DNA from: JASGDN01 sp049841275
GTDB taxonomy: Bacteria > Chloroflexota > Chloroflexia > Thermomicrobiales > UBA6265
Direction of reading: 5' to 3'
DNA: 64,000 nt
NCBI GenBank assembly: GCA_049841275.1
Contig: JASGDN010000061.1
Location: 17,315 to 81,314 of the forward strand
Part shown: one piece after another, positions 34,108 to 42,041 of the stretch
Layout: each line of letters starts with the position of its first letter
Numbering within the stretch: position 1 is the first letter of the stretch
Notes under the pieces: model-generated
The model's database searches: none
Told to the model about the DNA's origin: nothing
Seen by the model: the letters and a program-made list of their open reading frames with translations, nothing else
Position numbers and translations under genes: made by a program

Positions 34108-35169
34108 CTAGTTTGCGACCGTGCGCTGCCGCGCAAGGAAGATGAGGAACGGCGCGCCAAAAATCGCGGTGACGATGCCGACCTGGATTTCACCGGGGCG
34201 GGCAACGACTCGCCCGAGGATATCCGAGGCGGTCAGGAATGCGGCACCGACGACCAGGGAGTATGGGAGCACCCAGCGGTAGTCCGGCCCGATCACCGAG
34301 CGGACGATGTGGGGCACGGCGAGACCGACGAACCCGATCGGTCCAGCCACGGCAACCGCCGCTCCCGTGATGATGACCACCAGGAACGAAGCCACGATCC
34401 GGGTGCGGCCGGTGTTCATGCCGAGGCTGCGGGCGGTCTCCTCACCCATGCTCATCACGTTCAGCTGATGACCGAGGAAGATGCCCAGCACCGCACCGCC
34501 GAGCAGGAACGGCGAGACCCACCAGAAGACGGAGAGCGGTCGCCCGGCGACCGAGCCCGCCGACCAGAAGCGGACGATGTCCATCGTGTTCTCGTCGAGC
34601 AGGAGCAGTGCGCTGGTCCATGCCCCGAGCAACGACGAAATGACGACGCCGGCGAGCGCGAGTTTCACCGGCGTCGCCCCGCCCGATCCGGCCGAACCGA
34701 TCGCGAAGACGAGGAAGCTGGCGATCATCGCCCCGCCGAAGGCGAACCAGACGAACTGGTAAGGCGCGCTCAGGCCGAGGAAGAAGACGGACGTGACGAC
34801 GCCGAAGCTCGCGCCGGCGCTGACACCCAGGATCGAGGGGTCGGCCAGCGGGTTTCGCGTCACCGCCTGCATGATCGTCCCGGCGACGGCGAGGGCGCAG
34901 CCGACACCGAGCGCGATCACCGTTCGGGGAACGCGCAGGCTGCGGACAACTGTCTGCTCGTAGGAGCTCTTGTCGTAATGGAAGATCGCGTTCCAGGCGT
35001 CGCTCGTCTTCAGTTCCAGCGATCCGTAGCGGAGGCTGAGCAGGGCGATGGCCGCGGTCGCAGCGATGCAAGCCAGCAGGCCGAGCGCGCGGGCTGAATT
35101 GCGCCATCGACGACGGGCGGGCAGTTCCACGACCAGGGTAGTCTGTGGCGAGGCGTCGATCGCGGCCAT
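34108..35169 (-). CDS. FecCD-family iron-siderophore permease, subunit 2
   Basis: This 353-residue FecCD protein has LRVPRTVIALGVGCALAVAGTIMQ near 78 and GPIGFVGLAVPHIVRSVIG near 275, with about ten helices. The start at 35169 is chosen because AGGAGGTG lies directly upstream. An in-frame extension into the promoter region is rejected. It is the first gene of the minus-strand uptake operon and is divergent from the binding-protein gene. Confidence 0.92.
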   Translation of the reverse strand: MAAIDASPQTTLVVELPARRRWRNSARALGLLACIAATAAIALLSLRYGSLELKTSDAWNAIFHYDKSSYEQTVVRSLRVPRTVIALGVGCALAVAGTIMQAVTRNPLADPSILGVSAGASFGVVTSVFFLGLSAPYQFVWFAFGGAMIASFLVFAIGSAGSGGATPVKLALAGVVISSLLGAWTSALLLLDENTMDIVRFWSAGSVAGRPLSVFWWVSPFLLGGAVLGIFLGHQLNVMSMGEETARSLGMNTGRTRIVASFLVVIITGAAVAVAGPIGFVGLAVPHIVRSVIGPDYRWVLPYSLVVGAAFLTASDILGRVVARPGEIQVGIVTAIFGAPFLIFLARQRTVAN

Positions 35170-35471
35170 CAGCGCACCTCCTGGGTGCAAGGTGCCTGAC
35201 TCGGGCCAGGCGGGCAGAAGGGGTTCACGGCCTTCCCTCTTGGGGTGAACGGAGGAGCCGCGGGTGTGCAAATACCCGAGGCGAGCAGTCGGACTTATCG
35301 TAGTTTTGTCCGTTGCGTGTGTCAAACCGATCGGCCGCATGCGGGGAACAATCGGGCATGGCCGCGCGGTTTCAGACGCCTTGACACCATTCTGGCGGCC
35401 TCCTACCATAATCCGAGTCTAATGGTCGGCTATCCGTCGGTACGGTATCAGGTCTGGAGACGGCACCATCC
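35170..35471. other. Divergent promoter region of the siderophore uptake genes
   Basis: These 302 bases separate the two transport transcripts. They contain a plausible sigma-70 promoter at 35381-35409 for the binding-protein gene. An iron-responsive operator is expected here, but no clear Fur or DtxR palindrome was found by eye. Confidence 0.5.
35381..35409 (+). promoter_or_regulatory. Predicted sigma-70 promoter
   Basis: TTGACA (35381-35386) and TACCAT (35404-35409) are separated by 17 bases, about 60 bases ahead of the start codon at 35472. Confidence 0.5.
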
Positions 35472-36536
35472 ATGAAGACACCCTCATCTGCTCTGACAGA
35501 TGCATTCGCCGACTGGACGCCAGCGGAGCGGGACGCCTTGGCGAATGCACTGACCCGCCGCGGGTTCACGGCGACAGCGGCTGCACTGGTGGCGGCTGGG
35601 TTCGGCATCGCGGGTGCGCAGACGCCGGCGGCGTCACCTGGCGATGGCGGTACGCGCACGGTCGAAACGGTGAACGGCCCGGTCGAGGTGCCGGCGAACC
35701 CCACGCGTGTGGTATCGGTGGACAGCTATTCGCTTGCGGCGCTGATCGATGCTGGCCTCGTGCCGGTCGGCGTGCCGGAGATGGATCTCGATTCCTTCAT
35801 TGCCACCTACAAGGACGCCCTGACCGGGGTGCCGACGATCGGGACCTTCCAGGATATCGATGTCGAGAAGATCAAGGTCCTTCAGCCGGAGGTGATTCTC
35901 TCCATCAACGCGCCATGGGCGACGGCGATCTACGACCAGTTGTCGCAGATCGCGCCGACCGTCCTGCTGGACTATCAGGTGCCGAATGCTTGGCAGGTCC
36001 TCTCTGATGGTTTCGCGGCAGCGGTCGGCCGGGAAGCCGATCTCGCCAAGGTCAAGGAGACCTACGCCGACCGCGCCGCTGGGGTGAAGACGACCTTTGC
36101 CGACGCGATGGCGTCCCTGAAATGGGCGGTTGCCATCGGGTGGGGCGCCGCCGATAACCAGTGGACGCTGTACTACCCGGATTCGGCGCCGGGAGTGGTG
36201 CTGACGGACTGTGGCGTCCAGTTCGTTGCGGCGGCTGCCGGCAAGACCGGGACCAACGAGGCATTCTCCTACGAGCGGCTATCGCTGCTGGAGGATGCCG
36301 ATATCGTGCTCACCTACGGCGTGCACGATGGTCAATCGGAGGAGCTGACCCAGGCGATGATCGACCAGCCGCTCTTTCAGGCGCTGAAGGTGGCGCAGGA
36401 CAACCATATCTTCATGCTTGCCAACGTCGTTCCCTCGCCTTACGGTGCTGCGATCGACTTCATCGGCTCCGTGGGGACTATCCTCGGCGATGTGACCGGG
36501 GCATCGGCTACACCGGAAGCATCGCCTGCCGCCTGA
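35472..36536 (+). CDS. Iron-siderophore ABC transporter substrate-binding protein
   Basis: This is a 354-residue periplasmic-binding-like (FepB/FecB type) protein. A twin-arginine-like leader, TRRGFTATAAALVAAG (residues 28-45), points to Tat export. The ligand domain includes VEVPANPTRVVSVDSYSLAALIDAGLVPVGV near 75 and EKIKVLQPEVILSI near 133. The C-terminus ASATPEASPAA is low complexity, as on other exported proteins here. It is divergent from the permease/ATPase operon and followed by the siderophore-interacting reductase. Confidence 0.9.
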   Translation: MKTPSSALTDAFADWTPAERDALANALTRRGFTATAAALVAAGFGIAGAQTPAASPGDGGTRTVETVNGPVEVPANPTRVVSVDSYSLAALIDAGLVPVGVPEMDLDSFIATYKDALTGVPTIGTFQDIDVEKIKVLQPEVILSINAPWATAIYDQLSQIAPTVLLDYQVPNAWQVLSDGFAAAVGREADLAKVKETYADRAAGVKTTFADAMASLKWAVAIGWGAADNQWTLYYPDSAPGVVLTDCGVQFVAAAAGKTGTNEAFSYERLSLLEDADIVLTYGVHDGQSEELTQAMIDQPLFQALKVAQDNHIFMLANVVPSPYGAAIDFIGSVGTILGDVTGASATPEASPAA

Positions 36537-36610
36537 CGTTTGCGTGGATGATGGGCCAGGAGATGCCTGTCCGCGCTGACCGATACGGATATGAAAGGAC
36601 ACAGAGAAAC

Positions 36611-37447
36611 ATGGCAACCGAAGCCACGAACGAGCAGGAGCGAACGCGAGTCGAGCGGTTTTCGCTGGCTTTTCGGCGCGTCGAGGTGCGCCGGATCGAG
36701 CCGCTGACGCCGCGTTACCTGCGGATCACGGTGGGCGGTGACGAACTTGCCGGCTTCCGCACCCTCGGCGCCCAGGACCACTTCAAGCTCATGCTTCCGG
36801 CTGGGGGAGAGGATGAGCCGGTGGTGCCTGAGATGACATCTGAAGGTCCACGCTATCCAGAGGGCGCCGTGCGGCCGGTGATGCGCGATTACACGCCGGT
36901 CGCGTTCGATCCGGCCACGAATGAACTGACCTTCGATCTCGTGCTACACGAGCGGGGTGCGGCTTCCGACTGGGCGCGGCAGGCCGTTCCGGGGAAGATC
37001 GTGGGTACTGCCGGGCCTCGTGGGTCGCATATCGTCGAGTACGGGACCTTCGACTGGTTCCTGGCGGCGGGCGACGAGACCTCCATCCCCTCGATCGCGC
37101 GGGCGCTGGAGATGCTTCCGGCAGGTATGAAGGCATACATCTTCATCGAGGTCGATGGGGCCGAGGACGAATTGCCGCTGCCAACGCAGGCCGATGCCCA
37201 GATCACCTGGGTGCATCGGAACGGCGCGGCGGCGGGGACCACAAACGTGCTGGAGCAGGCGATCCGTGCCTTCGACTTCCCGGCTGGCGAGGGATTCCAG
37301 ACCTACACCGGCGAAGCGGGGGCATTGCGGGACATTCGCCGCTACCTGCTGAAGGAAAAGGGCCTCGACAAGCAGTGGATCGACTTCTCCGGCCATTGGA
37401 AGTACGGTACTGCCGACTTCGATCATCACGCGGCGATCGAGGACTAG
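36611..37447 (+). CDS. Siderophore-interacting protein (FAD-dependent ferric reductase)
   Basis: This 278-residue SIP/ViuB-type reductase releases iron from imported siderophores in the cytoplasm. The FAD-binding RDYTPVAFD is near 97, the phosphate-binding GPRGSH near 137 and AAGDETSIPSIARALEML near 156. The C-terminal SGHWKYG is equivalent to the family's W-x-x-G end. The start at 36611 follows AAAGGACA. An in-frame upstream extension overlaps the binding-protein gene and was rejected. It is probably co-transcribed with the preceding gene. Confidence 0.9.
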   Translation: MATEATNEQERTRVERFSLAFRRVEVRRIEPLTPRYLRITVGGDELAGFRTLGAQDHFKLMLPAGGEDEPVVPEMTSEGPRYPEGAVRPVMRDYTPVAFDPATNELTFDLVLHERGAASDWARQAVPGKIVGTAGPRGSHIVEYGTFDWFLAAGDETSIPSIARALEMLPAGMKAYIFIEVDGAEDELPLPTQADAQITWVHRNGAAAGTTNVLEQAIRAFDFPAGEGFQTYTGEAGALRDIRRYLLKEKGLDKQWIDFSGHWKYGTADFDHHAAIED

Positions 37448-37487
37448 CCGATTCCGTATCCCGAAGCAGGATGGAAGGACGTCGACC

Positions 37488-38057
37488 ATGCCGATGAACC
37501 AGGCGCACATGGAGCTCTGTTCCAGTCCGGAGTGGGCGGAGCATATCGAGAAGACGATCGTCCCATGGGCGACCGGCGACCTCGAGTTTGGGGACAACGT
37601 GCTGGAGATCGGGTCCGGACCGGGCCTGACGACCAACGTATTGCAGCACAAGGTGGCGAAGCTCACCGCGTCCGAGATCGACCCGGACATGGCGGCCGCG
37701 CTGGCCGAACGGTTCGCCGACGTGCCGAATGTGACAGTGATCCAGGCCGATGCGACGAACCTGCCGTTCCCGGACGACACGTTCAGTACCGTCTTCAGCT
37801 TCACGATGCTTCATCATGTCCCGACTGTGGAGATGCAGGATGCGCTCTTCGCCGAGGTTGCGCGGGTGCTGCGTCCGGGCGGGTTGCTGGTGGGCACGGA
37901 CTCGCTGGACAGCCCCAGCTTCCGGGAACTGCATGTCGGGGACATCTGCAATGTCGTCAATCCGCTGACGCTCGAAGCGCGGTTGCGGGCGGCGGGATTC
38001 AGCGATGTCTCGCTGACGGTGTGGGCGATCGGCGTCAAGTTCGTCGCTCGCGTCTAG
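37488..38057 (+). CDS. SAM-dependent methyltransferase
   Basis: This 189-residue class I methyltransferase has motif I VLEIGSGPGLTT near 36, the acidic EIDPDMAAAL near 64, motif II-like ADATNLPFPDDTFSTVFS near 85 and VLRPGGLLVGTDS near 130. It lies 40 bases after the siderophore-interacting protein and may belong to that transcript. The substrate is unknown. Confidence 0.85.
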   Translation: MPMNQAHMELCSSPEWAEHIEKTIVPWATGDLEFGDNVLEIGSGPGLTTNVLQHKVAKLTASEIDPDMAAALAERFADVPNVTVIQADATNLPFPDDTFSTVFSFTMLHHVPTVEMQDALFAEVARVLRPGGLLVGTDSLDSPSFRELHVGDICNVVNPLTLEARLRAAGFSDVSLTVWAIGVKFVARV

Positions 38058-38226
38058 CATCCAGCCGGTCACCTTCAAGGCGCTCCCTGAACAGGACCCG
38101 CTCCGATGACCGGAGTGGGTCTGTGTCATTTCCGGTCGACGGCTGAACGTCCTGTCGGGGGAAGCGATCTTGCACGTCCCGCCTGAATGAGCCCGGTGTG
38201 CGACGACGATACAGGGAGGTTCTCCA

Positions 38227-38618
38227 ATGACAGTGCAGTTGAGCATGGTCGGTCGATGGTGGAAGACATGCCACGAGCGCTGGCGTTCTATCGTTTGCTA
38301 GGCTTGGACATCCCTGCGGAAGAGGATGAGAGGCGCTTCGTGATGCATCGGATGGAGAGCGGCGTCACGTTGTTCTGGGATCGCTTCTTCGTCGATCAGT
38401 ACGATCCTTGCCGGAAGCCGGTCACTGGTGGATATCAGTCGATGCTGGAGTTCTACCTCGGGGACGATGCGTCGGTGGATGCGACGTACGCCACCCTGAC
38501 GGCGGCTGGCTACCACGGGCGGCTGGCTCCGGCGCAAACGGTGGGACCCTACGCCGCGATGGTGGACGACCCCGATGGGAACGTGATTCTGCTCACCTCC
38601 GATCAGGGGGCATTGTGA
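38227..38618 (+). CDS. VOC (glyoxalase/bleomycin-resistance) family protein with a one-base frameshift
   Basis: The natural start is ATG 38227, preceded by GGGAGG, reading MTVQLSMVG. The frame then breaks. From 38256 a different phase reads MVEDMPRALAFYRLLGLDIPAEE, which is the expected VOC beta-alpha unit, and continues to 38618. One base restored near 38255 gives a 130-residue protein with the VOC end DDPDGNVILLTS. An ATG at 38187 opens the second phase but yields a junk N-terminus. Metal ligands and substrate cannot be assigned. Confidence 0.75.
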
Positions 38619-38678
38619 TGGGGGCTGCGAAACGGGGTAGATGCCCCCTATTCGTCGGGGCGATGACGTGGCCATTCC

Positions 38679-38896
38679 TCGGTCTGCCAGGTCGGGATCG
38701 ATCGATGATCGATGCACCTTGGCAGTGAAATAGTGGACGTGGTGAAGCATGTCTCCTGGTGGCATGAGTTGGAGTGCCAGGAGTCGGTAATTGAGCCATT
38801 TGTCGCGAGGAGGCCATGCACGGCGATTACGCTTGAAGCACGCGTAATAAAATTGAACCCATCGATATAGACTGAGGCTCGGGCAGGCGTGTCCAA
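38679..38896 (-). pseudogene. Remnant of a NYN-domain (PIN-like nuclease) gene
   Basis: The minus strand reads DTPARASVYIDGFNF and then, after a one-base slip in a run of four Ts, YYACFKRNRRAWPPRDKWLNY through HHVHYFTAKVHRSSIDPDLADR. This is the N-terminal half of a LabA/DUF88-type NYN domain, with the catalytic Asp in YIDGFN. A TTG start at 38896 with GGAG upstream fits. After about 73 codons the family similarity ends and the rest is missing. It is a truncated gene beside the VOC gene. Confidence 0.6.
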
Positions 38897-39211
38897 GGTG
38901 GAACTCCAGCACAAAATGAAAGAGGACGCTCGTAAGCGCCCTCCTCCGACGAGAGCCAAAGGCCCCGCTCACTCCGGCAGGCGATGCGACCGGAGGAGTT
39001 ACATCTATTTTGGGATCGATGCCTCATCCTGCCAATCGCGGTGAGAAGGCGGAGACAAGGTGTCGAGCCGCTTGACCTTGCCGTAACGTCAACCGCTAGG
39101 ATCGTCGTGCGATCGGATGGACCGGTCGAGCAGGGCTTGTCGGGCATGACCCCGTCGCCCTGAACGGTGCGTCGGCAATGCCCGTTGATGGGGCGGTGAC
39201 AGGAGGTACCC
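38897..39211. other. Intergenic region upstream of the TipA-like regulator gene
   Basis: These 315 bases have no supported gene. They likely contain the promoter of the MerR-type gene at 39212. Such promoters usually carry an operator between widely spaced -35 and -10 elements; none could be assigned. Confidence 0.4.
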
Positions 39212-40033
39212 ATGAAGGAAGCGTCCCACAACGCGCGCTTGGTTGGGGAGATCTCCGGGCATGTGTCCTCACGCGTGTGGACCATCTCCGAGGTGGCGCG
39301 GATGGCGCACGTCACGACGCGCACCCTCCGCCATTACGACCAGATCGGCCTGCTGTCGCCCGCTGGTGTGCGGGAGAACGGCTATCGTCTCTACCGGCGT
39401 CCTCAACTGCTGCGGCTGCAACGGATCCTGCTGCTGCGTGAGCTGGGGCTCGACCTGGAGACGATCGCCACGATTCTCGATGGCAGGCAGGACGAGGTCG
39501 CTGCACTGGAGGTGCATCGCGACTGGTTGCTCGCCGAACGCGATCGGATGCAAGCCCTGGCGGGGACCGTCGAACGCACCATCGCGGACTTGAAAGGAGA
39601 GGCTCCCATGTCGGAGGAGCAGATGTTCGAGGGGTTCGAGAACCCCTATGAGGATGAGGCCCGGGAACGCTGGGGCAACGAGGCGATCGATCGCTCGAAC
39701 GCAGCCTGGGCGGCACTTGGCGCCGAGGGACAGCAGGCGCACATCGCGGAGTCTGTCGCCATTACCGACGACCTCTTCTTCCTGATGCAAGCTGGAGTCC
39801 CGGTTGATGATGCGCGCGTCCAGGAGGTCATCGGGCGGCACTATCGCTGGATGAGCCTGTTCTGGATGCCGAATGCCGAGACGTATGCCTGCCTCGGACA
39901 GATGTACGTCGACGATCCCCGTTTCACGACGCATTATGATGGCGAGGATGGCGAGGATGGCGCTCGCGCTGGCCTCGCAGCGTACATGCGCGACGCAATG
40001 GCCGTCTATGCGCAGGAATCCCTGGCGGCGTAG
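39212..40033 (+). CDS. MerR family regulator with TipAS antibiotic-recognition domain
   Basis: This 273-residue protein has a MerR helix-turn-helix (residues 22-90: WTISEVARMAHVTTRTLRHYDQIGLL, then NGYRLYRRPQLLRLQRILLLRELG) and a coiled-coil linker to about 132. A TipAS domain follows from MSEEQMFEGFENPYEDEARERWG. TipAL-type activators bind thiopeptides or other drugs through TipAS and bend the promoter DNA. An internal ATG at 39608 after AAAGGAGAGGCTCCC could give a free TipAS form, as known for tipA. The GAGGTACCC region precedes the main start. Confidence 0.9.
   Translation: MKEASHNARLVGEISGHVSSRVWTISEVARMAHVTTRTLRHYDQIGLLSPAGVRENGYRLYRRPQLLRLQRILLLRELGLDLETIATILDGRQDEVAALEVHRDWLLAERDRMQALAGTVERTIADLKGEAPMSEEQMFEGFENPYEDEARERWGNEAIDRSNAAWAALGAEGQQAHIAESVAITDDLFFLMQAGVPVDDARVQEVIGRHYRWMSLFWMPNAETYACLGQMYVDDPRFTTHYDGEDGEDGARAGLAAYMRDAMAVYAQESLAA
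39608..40033 (+). other. Possible internal translation start for a free TipAS-like form
   Basis: An in-frame ATG at 39608 (MSEEQMF) is preceded by AAAGGAG within the MerR/TipA gene. Family knowledge from tipA, where TipAL and TipAS come from one gene, makes a short 141-residue product plausible; this is inferred. Confidence 0.35.
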
Positions 40034-40066
40034 TAGTTGTGGTTGTGGCCGGCTGGCGAGCACGAA

Positions 40067-40104
40067 GCGAGGGCGGCCAGGACATTCATCCTGGCCGCCC
40101 TCGC
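40067..40104. terminator. Strong bidirectional hairpin terminator
   Basis: Perfect 16-base arms (40067-40082 and 40089-40104) with a six-base loop lie between the convergent tipA-like and RidA genes. Confidence 0.8.
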
Positions 40105-40117
40105 GCCATTTCGGCGG

Positions 40118-40576
40118 CTATGCGAGTTCGATCTCGAAGATCGTCTCAACCTCGACCGGCACCTCGGACGGCAGCGCCTGGAGGCCGACGGCCGAACGGG
40201 CGTGGACGCCCTTGTCCCCGAAGACCTCGTAATAGAACTCGGAGACGCCGTGAATCACCTGCGGGGTCTCGCCGAACCCGGGCGCGCAGTTGACCATGCC
40301 GAGCACCTTCACGACACGCTTGATGCGGCCGAGGTCGCCGAGGACTGACTTGGCAATGGCGAGCTGGGCGATGGCGCATTCGCGGGCGGCCTGATAGCCC
40401 TCGGCGGTGGTGTAGGTATCGCCGACGCGGCCCTTCCAGGACTTGTCCAGCGGCGTCGAGCCGCAGCAGTAGAGCAGGTTTCCGCTGACGACACCGAGCG
40501 CGACAGCGGGGTGGAAGGGCTTGAGGTCGGGCAGCTCGATACCGAGCTCCTTCAGCTTCTCCTCGGGATGCGACAT
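40118..40576 (-). CDS. RidA/YjgF-YER057c-UK114 family protein
   Basis: This 152-residue Rid-family protein has LGVVSGNLLYCCGSTPLD near 27, the central QAARECAIAQLAIAKSVLGDLGRIKRVVKVLGMVNC and the C-terminal GVHARSAVGLQALPSEVPVEVETIFEIE. The Arg that holds the substrate carboxylate in active RidA enzymes aligns with HARSAVG. Related proteins remove reactive enamine/imine intermediates. The longer length and CC pair suggest a Rid subgroup other than archetypal RidA. Confidence 0.88.
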   Translation of the reverse strand: MSHPEEKLKELGIELPDLKPFHPAVALGVVSGNLLYCCGSTPLDKSWKGRVGDTYTTAEGYQAARECAIAQLAIAKSVLGDLGRIKRVVKVLGMVNCAPGFGETPQVIHGVSEFYYEVFGDKGVHARSAVGLQALPSEVPVEVETIFEIELA

Positions 40577-40695
40577 GGTGGTATCTCCCCTGGTTGTGGA
40601 TTACGGATATACGAAATGGCGCACGATGCTGCCTTGGGATCTCCGCACGCGACTGTGAGGCAGGATACCCGTCGTGCCGCAGCCCGTCGAGGCGG

Positions 40696-41863
40696 CTACA
40701 TCGTTGGTGTTCGGGCAAACATGACGTCAGCGATGCCAGTCGCGATGTAGATACGATCACGTTTTCGTCTGGTTACTTCTTCGACGATGCCATCCGCTTC
40801 GAGCTTTGCGACGAGGCGCGTTGCGGTTGTGAATGCGATCCCGAGGAGATCGGCTGTGGAATTCACGGTCAGGGACGGTTTGTCAAAGAGATGGTCGATG
40901 ACCGTCAAGATACGAGCGGATGATTCGTCCTGGTATCGCTCACGTAGGTCCTCGCGAAGGCGATTCAATGCGCGTACGCGGACGTAACTGTCATGGGCTT
41001 GCTGCGCGATGGCATTGAGCAGGAAGAGAATCCATTCCTTCCACGCTCCCTTTGTGCTGACCGCGTAGAGATGGTCGATATATTCTTCCCGATGATCCTC
41101 CAGGTACTCGCTGAGGTAGAGGAGTGGCATGTCGATCTCGCCCCAAAGCCCGAGGCAGAGGGGGATCAGCAGGCGTCCGAGTCTTCCGTTGCCATCCATG
41201 AAGGGTGGATTGTCTCGAATTGGTAATGGATGAGGGCAAGGCGCACGACCGCCGTGTATCGCTTGTTTTCGACCAGATAGTGGCAAAGGCCGTCAAGCAG
41301 GTCGCGAACGCGCTCTGGCGGAGGCGGTACAAATCGTGCGGTTGTCGCATCGTCGCGATTGGTTCCGATGAAGACTTGAACCTCTCGCAACTGACCTGGC
41401 CGTTTGTCCTGACCGTGACCCCCGGCTAACAGCTGTTGGTGTAATTCCATCAGGAATCCAGTTGTGAATGGGCGTTCGGCTTCGCGGTGCCATCCCGTGA
41501 ACGATGTCTGGATGTAGTTCGAGACCTCCTGAAGGTCTGGGTCTTCGCTAGCATCGGTTTGATCCGCTTCGAGCCGTATCAGTTGTCCGTAATCTGCCTT
41601 GGTTCCCTCAATGCGGCTGGACGCGAGTGCTTCGCGTTGGACGAATGGTCGGATCAGCAGGTTGGGATTCCGGAGAAGTTGCCCCGCTCCATTGAGATTG
41701 CCGAGCGCAAGCGTCGCTCGCTCGACGGCCTCCGTGATCTCGTGGTCGCCTCGAGATCGGGCGGAAGGTTGTCAGGAACAAATGCCCATGCCGATTTTCC
41801 GGAGACGGCGGCAATGGTGACAAGGTCTCCAGGAGCATTCTGGGCAAAGCAGGATGGATTCAT
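40696..41863 (-). pseudogene. Fic family protein with winged-helix C-terminus, split by two one-base frameshifts
   Basis: Three reading phases join into one Fic protein. The N-terminus is MNPSCFAQNAPGDLV with the FVPDNLPPDL block. After restoring one G in a four-G run near 41677, QLLRNPNLLIRPFVQREALASSRIEGT follows. After restoring one base near 41209, the AMP-transfer motif reads HPFMDGNGRLGR. The repaired length is 389 residues. The C-terminal 70 residues (SLTVNSTADLLGIAFTTATRLVAKLEADGIVEE) form a winged helix. Fic enzymes AMPylate target proteins. The SRIEGT region resembles the usual Fic_N. The inverted repeat 66-125 bases upstream suggests autoregulation. Confidence 0.82.
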
Positions 41864-41928
41864 GGGCTGGCCTTGATATGAACGCCGATGAAAATACCGA
41901 CCATTGATATTATCGAATACCCCCAACT

Positions 41929-41988
41929 TCGACAATAGCGTCGATGGCTATTAGCGATGGTGCAACTATCGCCCGACGCTATTGTCGA
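41929..41988. promoter_or_regulatory. Long inverted repeat upstream of the Fic gene
   Basis: Perfect 15-base arms (41929-41943 tcgacaatagcgtcg and 41974-41988) have a 30-base spacer that itself contains gcgat and atcgc in inverted order. The AT-rich placement just upstream of the Fic start fits an operator/promoter rather than a terminator. The nearby SelA-like gene ends at 42042 on the same strand, so a termination role is also possible. Confidence 0.6.
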
Positions 41989-42041
41989 TTGGGTTGGCCA
42001 TCAGAAATAGGCGGTCATGCTCCTGACATCGAAGCATGTTG

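Noticed and set aside
36161..36610. Upstream in-frame extension of the siderophore-interacting protein
   Set aside because: It overlaps the binding-protein gene; AAAGGACA precedes the internal ATG at 36611.
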